A program made the position numbers and the translations under genes. DNA of 11,111 nt from Planctomycetota bacterium (GTDB lineage: Bacteria > Planctomycetota > Planctomycetia > Pirellulales > Thermoguttaceae). The notes under the pieces are model-generated. The model had not been told where the DNA came from. It saw only the letters and a program-made list of their open reading frames with translations, and did no database searches. How positions within the stretch are numbered: position 1 is the stretch's first letter; each line of letters starts with the position of its first letter. The stretch lies in assembly GCA_021784975.1 (NCBI GenBank), contig JAJYGU010000069.1, positions 1,624 to 12,734 on the forward strand, in the 5' to 3' direction. Below are positions 6,801 through 11,111 of this stretch, one piece after another.

Positions 6801-7193
6801 GCCCATCAACATCCGCCCTATCGCCCCAAGCCGCCTCCCAAGCCCCTGATCCCCATTACGGACGCGATGCGAACGGGCAAAGAGCCCATGCGGACCTTCG
6901 GCGACCTGATGCAGTTTTATCAATCCCGGCCCGGCCCGGTGAGCAAGCCCGCCGAGGCGACCCAACAGCCGCCGGCGGTGCCCAACCCGCCAGGCGCCGC
7001 GATGAGTGAACCCCAGGCGGCTGCCAGCCAGCCTCCGCTGCCGCCGGCCCTAGAGGCTCCCGTCGAAGCACCGTTGCCAGTTGACCACGAACCGGACCGC
7101 CCGATGGCGGCGGCGCCTGCTGAGGCGCCGGTCGTTGACGCGCCGGTCGCCGCGCCGGAAGACTCAGGCGAGGAAGCCAGGTTGGAAAACTGA
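3885..7193 (+). CDS. tex: Tex-family S1 RNA-binding protein, enlarged form
   Basis: A 1102-residue Tex protein; typical members have about 720-790. Tex is a nucleic-acid-binding cytosolic protein related to eukaryotic Spt6 and linked to transcription and RNA turnover. In order: Tex N-terminal helical region (1 to about 205) with NTVPFITRYRKDRTGGLDEEQI (34-55); an Ala/Pro-rich insert (about 207-335) leading into a Lys/Arg helix (about 336-365); the conserved FRDYFAYREALSRIPPHR (366-383); a YqgF/RNase-H-like domain starting at VLAVDPGFKSG (480-490); the helix-hairpin-helix region (about 641-720); the S1 domain (about 808-881) with VDFGCFVDIG; and a Pro/Arg-rich tail (882-1102) holding MRTFGDLMQFYQSRPGP (1002-1018). 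The ATG at 3885 has only a weak ribosome site. Core identity is certain; the role of insert and tail is unknown. The next gene starts 125 bases downstream. Confidence 0.96.
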   Translation: MASAVTIDLRHVARGLNVPLPQVQATVELLDEGNTVPFITRYRKDRTGGLDEEQIRDIQSRLAKLRLLADRKQTILRSIESQGKLTEKLTKQILAATTAKRVEDLYLPFKPKKQTLATLARSRGLEDLAGEILDAAPLAANLDARAADFVNPDRQIPTAADALLGAGHILAEQFSEQAELRQRLREVLQRTGVLISTQIVVENKVPPEGAANEPGVKAAAPPATVPGSGGPLAGEPSADSAAEPVTAEQLAELLAEIAVQSPTALAQPAPSEPPPASPLATEIAAEPPLVATPEPAVAPASVALASPGAAAATAEAGEAANPPPPPMPTLSPPAQRKQARAEAKLAQLKRRELKKKKLEERRIKAFRDYFAYREALSRIPPHRILAINRGERARVLRVKIESDLEAMLKVLDELLVPPEHPHADYLRGCGRDALTRLILPSLEREVRREMTDRAEAHAVSVFARNLRNLLLQPMVHNQRVLAVDPGFKSGCKLAALDQFGNLLDHGVIFLIGKPDRREEAKRKVLELVERFQLTLIAVGNGTACRESEDFFAELLENDLKEKGVAYVIVNEAGASVYSISRVGREELPDCDATLRGAISIGRRLQDPLSELVKIDPASIGVGLYQHDVKAKHLRASLDEVVESCVNYVGVDVNMASPALLGYISGLNQLTARRLYEYRREHGPFRTREQLREVPGFGEATFVQAAGFLKILNGDNPLDSSWIHPESYPVANRVLERLHGATTDLREKDAMGRLAEQAAQVDLQGLAKELQVGGLTLKDILAQLVRPGRDPREDFPPPVFKRGILKLEDLAPGMELRGTVLNVVDFGCFVDIGMHDSGLVHVSRLADRFIRDPHEVVAVGDIVKVWVVEIDKERRRVSLTMVCPGSERPNYRGRGEKAEGAQPADEGGPPRRRSEGQHRPERRGEGRRPPARASQGRPPETEREHAPTGERPPVQGPTRPPRSPRPQGGRRPAAHQHPPYRPKPPPKPLIPITDAMRTGKEPMRTFGDLMQFYQSRPGPVSKPAEATQQPPAVPNPPGAAMSEPQAAASQPPLPPALEAPVEAPLPVDHEPDRPMAAAPAEAPVVDAPVAAPEDSGEEARLEN

Positions 7194-7318
7194 GAGCCAA
7201 GAAAGGGACTGGCTCCGTCGCATCGGGCAAGCTTGGCCCGCGGATACGGGCGGGGCGTCGGCGCCAGCCCCCTTTCCGGTGCGACCGAGGCAACCCCGTC
7301 TTGCGAGCACGCGACTCC

Positions 7319-7801
7319 ATGGAATTCGAAAAACGTCTGGAGAAGGCCATCGAACGGGGGCGCCGGACGAGCGCCGCCCGCGCCCAAGCCGAACACGAAC
7401 GGCAGCTCTCGGAGCAGGAGTTCCAGCGACTGCACTCGCAGTATCGTTTGGAGCTGTCCGAGCGAATCGAGGCCTGCCTGCAGCAACTGGCAGACCGGTT
7501 TCCGGGCTTCGCCTTCGAGACGATTGTGGACGAGCGCGGTTGGGGAGCGGCCATCCGTCGCGACGATTTGCGGCTGGCCCGCGGCCGCCGCACCAACCAG
7601 TTTAGCCGCCTGGAAATGGTGATCCGGCCGCTCTCGGAATATCACCTGCTCGAGCTGACCGGGAAAGCGACGGTCAACAACCGCGAGATCTTCAATCGCC
7701 ACTATTACGAGCCGCTGGCCGAGCTCGATATGACCACCTTCACCCAGTTGATCGACAACTGGTCGCTGGAATACGCGGAACGCTACGCCGGCAAGAATTG
7801 A
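7319..7801 (+). CDS. Coiled-coil hypothetical protein
   Basis: A 160-residue protein without a function I recognise. Residues 1 to about 58 are highly charged and helical (EKRLEKAIERGRRTSAARAQAE, then QLSEQEFQRLHSQYRLELSERI), a likely coiled coil. Residues 60-160 look like a small alpha/beta domain: FPGFAFETIVDERGWGAAIRRDD, SRLEMVIRPLSEYHLLELTG, then FNRHYYEPLAELDMTTFTQLIDNWSLEYAERYA. There is no signal peptide or membrane segment, so it is probably cytosolic. The ATG at 7319 starts the charged helix directly; an in-frame TTG at 7301 would add six residues and is less likely. No strong ribosome site is seen for either. It follows tex on the same strand after 125 bases and may be co-transcribed with it; the large palindrome at 7816-7867 marks the end of the unit. 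Confidence 0.7.
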   Translation: MEFEKRLEKAIERGRRTSAARAQAEHERQLSEQEFQRLHSQYRLELSERIEACLQQLADRFPGFAFETIVDERGWGAAIRRDDLRLARGRRTNQFSRLEMVIRPLSEYHLLELTGKATVNNREIFNRHYYEPLAELDMTTFTQLIDNWSLEYAERYAGKN

Positions 7802-7815
7802 AGCCTGCGCTGCGG

Positions 7816-7867
7816 GTACTCTTCACGCTCCGCGTGAGGAAAGCATCACGCGGAGCGTGATGAGTAC
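7816..7867. repeat. Large composite palindrome, possible transcript end
   Basis: GTACTC (7816-7821) and GAGTAC (7862-7867) bracket TCACGCTCCGCGTGA (7823-7837) and its exact reverse complement (7846-7860), with one T-T mismatch (7822/7861) and an 8-base loop. That gives a 22-base arm with 21 pairs. Each 15-base arm is itself a small palindrome (TCACG...CGTGA), so the DNA could also fold as a double hairpin. It begins 15 bases after the stop of the coiled-coil gene and may act as a transcription barrier or be a dispersed repeat; there is no T-run. Confidence 0.75.
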
Positions 7868-7904
7868 GAAGCAAGTTCCCGCCGGGGTTGGCCCTTCTTG
7901 CTGC

Positions 7905-7933
7905 TTGCCCTCGCCCAACCTCTCGCATATAAT
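7905..7933 (+). promoter_or_regulatory. Sigma-70-type promoter of the ImmA/IrrE-like gene
   Basis: A -35-like TTGCCC (7905-7910) is separated by 17 bases from a perfect -10 TATAAT (7928-7933). Transcription would begin near 7940, giving a short leader with GAGG (7956-7959) six bases before the ATG at 7966. This is the clearest promoter in the window. Confidence 0.65.
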
Positions 7934-7948
7934 GTACGCACGTACATT
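7931..7948. promoter_or_regulatory. Operator-like 18-bp palindrome
   Basis: AATGTACGCACGTACATT is a perfect inverted repeat (8-base arms, 2-base centre) that overlaps the -10 box and the expected start of transcription. A protein bound here would block RNA polymerase, so it is most likely a repressor site for a dimeric helix-turn-helix regulator. The GTAC-N4-GTAC core is loosely like some LexA boxes but does not match the cyanobacterial consensus. The regulator is not encoded in the window. Confidence 0.6.
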
Positions 7949-7965
7949 TATTAGCGAGGCGTCGC

Positions 7966-8703
7966 ATGTTCCCGGAACTCACCCGCGAGGAACTGGCGGC
8001 CGGCTTCGACCGCGTGGCCGCGGAAATCCTGGCGGAAGCGCGGATCGACGATCCGCCGGTCGATGCCTTCCTGCTGGCCAAGCGGTTGGGCGTTGCGGTG
8101 GCCCGCGACGATCGTCAGACAGGGCGGGCACGGTACGTGCGATTGTGCGGTCCGGGGGGGCGGCGCCCGCGGGCGACGATCCTGTTGCGCGACGAGCCGC
8201 GACGCGAACGGCGGCATTGGGCGGTGGCCCATGAGATCGGCGAACACGTAGCCTGCCGCGTGTTCCTGGAATTGGCCGTAGACCCTCGCGAGACAGCGGC
8301 CAATGCCCGCGAACTGGTGGCCAGTCAGATGGCCGGCCGAATCCTGTTGCCGACGGCGTGGTTCGTGGCCGACGCGGCCGCCTATGGCTGGGACCTGACG
8401 GCCCTGAAGTCCCGCTATCGGACGGCCAGCCATGAGTTGATTGCCCGCCGGATGTTGGAGTGTCGGCCGGCGATCATCATCAGTATTTTCGACCAGCAGC
8501 GGCTTACCTGGCGGCGGAGCAATCTGCCGGGCCGGGCGCCGCCCCCCTCGCCCGCCGAAATGACCTGCTGGCGCAGTGTTCGTCAACAGCGTCGGCCGGC
8601 GCAGGCAACCGCCGCCGCGCAGGTGGTTCAGGGTTGGCCGGTCCACGAAGAGGGATGGTGGCGGGAAATCTTGCGGACCGAGGTGGACGAAATCGCCGAC
8701 TGA
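7966..8703 (+). CDS. ImmA/IrrE-family zinc metallopeptidase
   Basis: A 245-residue member of the ImmA/IrrE (M78, formerly DUF955) peptidases. The zinc motif HEIGEH lies at 89-94 in the context RRHWAVAHEIGEHVACRVF, with catalytic E90 and ligands H89 and H94. The family's following helix is ELVASQMAGRILLP (116-129), where E116 is the likely third ligand and ILLP the family hallmark. Residues 30-60 hold the usual N-terminal PVDAFLLAKRLGVAVAR segment. Residues about 180-245, with two Trp-rich stretches, extend beyond the core and are unassigned. Known relatives cleave XRE-type repressors to induce mobile elements (ImmA of ICEBs1) or DNA-damage genes (IrrE/PprI cleaving DdrO); the target here is unknown and no XRE gene lies next to it. 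The ATG has GAGG six bases upstream, and a promoter with an overlapping palindrome suggests tight control. Confidence 0.87.
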   Translation: MFPELTREELAAGFDRVAAEILAEARIDDPPVDAFLLAKRLGVAVARDDRQTGRARYVRLCGPGGRRPRATILLRDEPRRERRHWAVAHEIGEHVACRVFLELAVDPRETAANARELVASQMAGRILLPTAWFVADAAAYGWDLTALKSRYRTASHELIARRMLECRPAIIISIFDQQRLTWRRSNLPGRAPPPSPAEMTCWRSVRQQRRPAQATAAAQVVQGWPVHEEGWWREILRTEVDEIAD

Positions 8704-8772
8704 GCATATTTACAGCCCTCGTTGGAACTGCTACTTTGGTTTTGTCAACGGCAAACGACCGAGGCCAGCATA

Positions 8773-9861
8773 ATGACACGCTCAACGGTTCACGCGGCTT
8801 ACGGCCTGATCTCAATTATGGTTGCGCTCGCGTCGCCGGCCATGGCCGCCGACGGGACGCCACCGGCCTTCGTCTATGTGTGCCGCGACGCGGGCGCGGG
8901 CGGCTATCAAGCCTTTCCCGACGTTTGCCGGCTCCGCGACGGCCGGCTGATGGCCGTGTTTTACGCGGGCTACGGCCACGTGGCCCTGCCCAATGCCAAG
9001 TTGCCCAACGGCGGGCGAATCTCGTATTGCACTTCGTCCGACAAAGGTCACTCCTGGACCGCTGCCAAGACTCTGTTCGACAGCCCGGACGACGACCGCG
9101 ACCCCTCGATCGTCCAACTCAAGAACGGCCGGCTAATCTGCGACTTCTTCAGGCTCCGCAAAGGAAGCGGAAAAGGCGTGCCATGGATCGGGCTGGGCAC
9201 GTGGATCGTGACCTCCGACGATCTGGGTAAATCGTGGTCTGCGCCGCGGAAGATTTACGAAGACTATTATTGCAGTGCCCCGATCCGCGAATTGGCGGAC
9301 GGCCGCCTGATCCTCGGGCTCTATCGCGAAGGGCCCTCGGCGGGGGCCGTAGGCATCAGCGACGACGGCGGCAAAACCTGGAGCAAGGCCGTCGACATCG
9401 ACAACGCCGGACATCGGCTGGATGCCGAGACCGACGTCATCGAACTGACCGACGGTCGGCTTTGGGCCGCCGAAAGGTCGAGCCACTCGGCTATGTGCTA
9501 CGCGGTCTCAACCGATCGCGGCAAGACTTGGAGCAAGTCGCAGCCGCTGGACTTCATCGGCCACTGCCCCTATCTGCTCCGCGCCGCAAAGGGCGCCGTC
9601 ATCCTCTTGGCCTATCGCGGCTACCACCGTGCTCTGGATATCTCCAGCGGCAGCTTTACGGCACTGCGTTATAGCTTGGACGAGTGCAAGACCTGGAGCA
9701 AGCCCGTCCAAGTGGATTCGTTCGGGGGCGCCTACCCGTCGATGGTGAACCTGAAAGACGGCTCGGTGCTGATCGTGTACTACGAAGAGGGACCACGATC
9801 GAGCATCCGCGCCCGGCGATTCCGGGCCAGCAAGACGGGCATCGAATGGCTCCCGCCGTGA
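8773..9861 (+). CDS. Secreted Asp-box (sialidase/BNR-fold) protein
   Basis: A 362-residue exported protein of the sialidase/neuraminidase superfamily. Residues 1-26 are a Sec signal peptide with a cleavage site after AMA (24-26). Five Asp-boxes (S-x-D-x-G-x-T/S-W) lie at 88-95, 148-155, 196-203, 246-253 and 301-308; the last has Cys in place of Gly (SLDECKTW). Each blade also carries an L-x-D/N-G-R/S-x motif (54-60, 116-122, 174-180, 225-231, 327-333), consistent with a six-bladed beta-propeller. Candidate catalytic arginines are present, but I cannot confirm the full Arg triad and Tyr nucleophile, so exo-sialidase activity is possible and a different glycosidase or a binding protein equally so. 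The ATG at 8773 (GAGG at 8761-8764) is preferred to an in-frame TTG at 8722 because the signal peptide begins there. It starts 69 bases after the peptidase gene. Confidence 0.85.
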   Translation: MTRSTVHAAYGLISIMVALASPAMAADGTPPAFVYVCRDAGAGGYQAFPDVCRLRDGRLMAVFYAGYGHVALPNAKLPNGGRISYCTSSDKGHSWTAAKTLFDSPDDDRDPSIVQLKNGRLICDFFRLRKGSGKGVPWIGLGTWIVTSDDLGKSWSAPRKIYEDYYCSAPIRELADGRLILGLYREGPSAGAVGISDDGGKTWSKAVDIDNAGHRLDAETDVIELTDGRLWAAERSSHSAMCYAVSTDRGKTWSKSQPLDFIGHCPYLLRAAKGAVILLAYRGYHRALDISSGSFTALRYSLDECKTWSKPVQVDSFGGAYPSMVNLKDGSVLIVYYEEGPRSSIRARRFRASKTGIEWLPP

Positions 9862-9876
9862 GCGATACTAAACCTC

Positions 9877-10650
9877 TCAACAACGGTGCATCAAGTGCAT
9901 GATGCGGCTGCTGACTGCGCTGCCGCTCAACAGAGCGGAGAAGCCGATAATCAGCACGGAGGTCGTGACCAGAGCCGCTGAGGCGATTCCGACTAGCGCC
10001 AGGATACCGAGAATCGTGGTGACCAGCCCAATCAGAACCTGAATGCCTACCGCCGCCCGGTCAACGAACCGCGCGAACCAGTTGAACTCTTCCCTCTCGC
10101 GCGTCCCTCCGGGTCCGACCGCGTACTCAAGGCTATTGAGCCGATAGGTCAGCCCGCTGCCCAGCACCAGCGCGATCCCGAACACCAAAATCGCGGTGGA
10201 CAACAGGGTAACAGGGGCCAAGGCCAACAGCGAGAGAATCCCGAGCACCACGCCGGCGACCCCGGCCGCAAACTCGGCAAACATCCCGACGGCAAGTTCC
10301 GTCGACGCCCAGCGTCCGGCGGCGATTTCCTCGGGCAGCCGCCAATAGCGTGCAGCCACCGCGCCGCCCTCAAACAGCAGCGCCACCCCGAGCGCAATTG
10401 CAGCAATTGGGATCAAGTAGGCCGGGGCGACGGTGGCAAAGCCGAGGATTGCCAAAATAACCGCCGCAAAACCTCCGGTAGCTTCGATCATGGAACCGCT
10501 GCTGACGACCTCCATCGACACCTGCCGCTCTCGTTCCGGCGACCGGGGCTCGCGTCCAAACGTCCACCGCTCCCGCTTCTTTTCCGACTCCATCGCTTCA
10601 GGAGATTGATTGTGAAGGGTGGTGTTCCCCTCCGAACTAACCGCAGACAT
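9877..10650 (-). CDS. Six-helix membrane protein with three internal repeats
   Basis: A 257-residue integral inner-membrane protein of unknown function. Residues 1-50 are a hydrophilic, Glu/Arg-rich cytoplasmic tail. Six hydrophobic segments follow at about 57-76, 78-100, 127-145, 148-167, 204-222 and 226-245. They fall into three helical pairs of similar sequence: 59-102, 129-171 and 207-250, each with a G-rich first helix around a-x-x-L-x-I-L-x, a short AP or AS turn, and a second helix ending in G-x-A-L-L/V-x-x-G and an Arg. This points to origin by triplication of a two-helix unit. The start is secure: ATG at 10648-10650 with GAGGAGGG on the minus strand seven bases upstream. The gene converges on the Asp-box gene with a 15-base gap. 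A channel, scaffold or stress membrane protein are all possible; none can be shown. Confidence 0.8.
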   Translation of the reverse strand: MSAVSSEGNTTLHNQSPEAMESEKKRERWTFGREPRSPERERQVSMEVVSSGSMIEATGGFAAVILAILGFATVAPAYLIPIAAIALGVALLFEGGAVAARYWRLPEEIAAGRWASTELAVGMFAEFAAGVAGVVLGILSLLALAPVTLLSTAILVFGIALVLGSGLTYRLNSLEYAVGPGGTREREEFNWFARFVDRAAVGIQVLIGLVTTILGILALVGIASAALVTTSVLIIGFSALLSGSAVSSRIMHLMHRC

Positions 10651-10674
10651 TGCTTAACCCTCCTCTCAACCGAT

Positions 10675-10727
10675 GCGAGGCCTTCGCTGGACCTCGCGCA
10701 ACCAAACCACATGCGGCACTGCGCCGC
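10675..10727 (-). repeat. Two small hairpins in the leader of the membrane-protein gene
   Basis: GCGAGG (10675-10680) pairs with CCTCGC (10692-10697) over an 11-base loop, and GCGGC (10713-10717) pairs with GCCGC (10723-10727) over a 5-base loop. Both lie between the strong ribosome site and an AT-richer patch (about 10728-10744) that may hold the promoter of the minus-strand gene. At this GC content such short stems can arise by chance. Confidence 0.3.
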
Positions 10728-10778
10728 TCACTAATGTATTTTACGCAGGCCGGCGCGGGCGAATCATGCCGCCAATTG

Positions 10779-10845
10779 GGCATGGGGCGGCAAACCCCAA
10801 TGCCGCGGATGAGGGCGACGGTATGCCCACAGCATGATCGTGGGC
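10779..10845 (-). repeat. Hairpins downstream of the phosphomutase gene
   Basis: On the minus strand, 27 bases after the mutase stop, GCCCAC and GTGGGC (10825-10845) form a 6-base stem with a 9-base loop. Further on, GGCATGGGG (10779-10787) pairs with CCCCAATGCC (10795-10804) with a single bulged A. Together they could form an end-of-transcript structure for the mutase gene. Neither is followed by a T-run, so a simple intrinsic terminator is not supported. Confidence 0.35.
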
Positions 10846-10871
10846 GTTACGGCAAACGTCTCAGAGCCGCC

Positions 10872-11111
10872 TCACCTTTCGCAAAACGCTTGGAAGCCGG
10901 CGGCCATGGACTGCAGCCGCCGGGCTTGGGCGGTCTTGACGGCATCCAGATCGACGGCGGCAGCGGGCGGATCGTACGCAAACAGATAAATCTTCAACTT
11001 GGCCTCCGTGCCCGAGGGACGCACCGCCACTCGGTTGCCCTCTGCCTCCAGGTCGAGGATGACCAAGTCGCCGCGGGGACCGGCAAGCCCTCGGTTGGCG
11101 AGCGTGGGGGC
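10872..11111 (-). CDS. Phosphoglucomutase/phosphomannomutase, C-terminal part
   Basis: The last 79 codons of a phospho-sugar mutase of the alpha-D-phosphohexomutase superfamily; the rest lies beyond the right edge, and the frame is open to the boundary. The visible part is domain 4, which holds the substrate phosphate: the diagnostic RPSGTE (residues 31-36 from the edge) sits in GNRVAVRPSGTEAKLKIYLF, followed by a helix rich in Ala, Lys and Gln to the stop at 10872-10874. These cytosolic Mg-dependent enzymes interconvert hexose 1- and 6-phosphates via a phosphoserine. In most relatives the residue after GTE is Pro; here it is Ala. Whether it prefers glucose or mannose phosphates cannot be told from this end. 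A Met-like start seen at 11064-11066 (TTG) is internal and should not be used. Confidence 0.88.
   Translation of the reverse strand, partial: APTLANRGLAGPRGDLVILDLEAEGNRVAVRPSGTEAKLKIYLFAYDPPAAAVDLDAVKTAQARRLQSMAAGFQAFCER

Noticed and set aside
5616..6965. 449-residue open frame on the minus strand inside tex
   Set aside because: The opposite strand encodes the conserved YqgF, helix-hairpin-helix and S1 regions; the antisense product has no recognisable motif or plausible start signal.
6920..7702. 260-residue minus-strand frame over the tex tail and coiled-coil gene
   Set aside because: Low-complexity Gly/Ala/Ser product from reading repetitive GC-rich coding DNA backwards.
7931..7948. The palindrome as a canonical LexA box
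   Set aside because: It has a GTAC-N4-GTAC core, but the flanking bases do not fit the cyanobacterial LexA consensus, and no lexA gene is present; kept only as an unassigned operator.
9862..9905. Bidirectional terminator between the two convergent genes
   Set aside because: Only a 6-base stem (GCATCA/TGATGC at 9888-9905) is present, inside the coding end of the membrane-protein gene and without a T-run.

Overview
The window looks like chromosomal DNA from a GC-rich planctomycete, probably close to Pirellulales. This rests on high GC, mostly short stand-alone transcription units, a Tat-exported sugar isomerase-like protein, a secreted Asp-box (sialidase-fold) protein, and several small proteins whose style I associate with planctomycetes. 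The taxonomic call is inference; there is no rRNA here.

Layout. 1-1270: a Tat-signal TIM-barrel isomerase/epimerase-like protein, then a Phd/YefM antitoxin. The antitoxin is followed by only the first 22 codons of a YoeB/RelE-type toxin. The toxin fragment's stop codon overlaps the start of ferrochelatase (hemH, 1334-2428), which carries a 63-base perfect-armed palindrome inside its reading frame. 2692-3258: a membrane-anchored, Pro/Ala-rich protein of unknown function, followed by a palindrome-rich spacer and a small minus-strand conserved-type protein (3460-3702). 3885-7193: a very long Tex protein (1102 aa) with a low-complexity insertion and tail. 7319-7801: a coiled-coil hypothetical protein. 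7816-7867: a large composite palindrome. 7966-8703: an ImmA/IrrE-type zinc peptidase with a clear promoter and an 18-bp operator-like palindrome. 8773-9861: a secreted five-Asp-box propeller protein. Converging on it is a six-helix membrane protein made of three internal repeats (9877-10650, minus). The 3' end of a phosphoglucomutase/phosphomannomutase runs off the right edge (10872-11111, minus).

How the genes relate. There is no long operon. The only tight coupling is antitoxin - toxin remnant - hemH, where stop and start codons overlap. The housekeeping functions are haem synthesis, Tex-linked transcription/RNA handling and hexose-phosphate metabolism. The exported proteins at 11 and 8773 fit the carbohydrate-degrading lifestyle of planctomycetes.

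The most unusual observations are the palindromic element read in frame inside hemH, the decayed toxin feeding into hemH, the enlarged Tex, and the promoter/operator of an IrrE-like peptidase that has no regulator gene beside it. I did not find a convincing wholly new multi-gene system.
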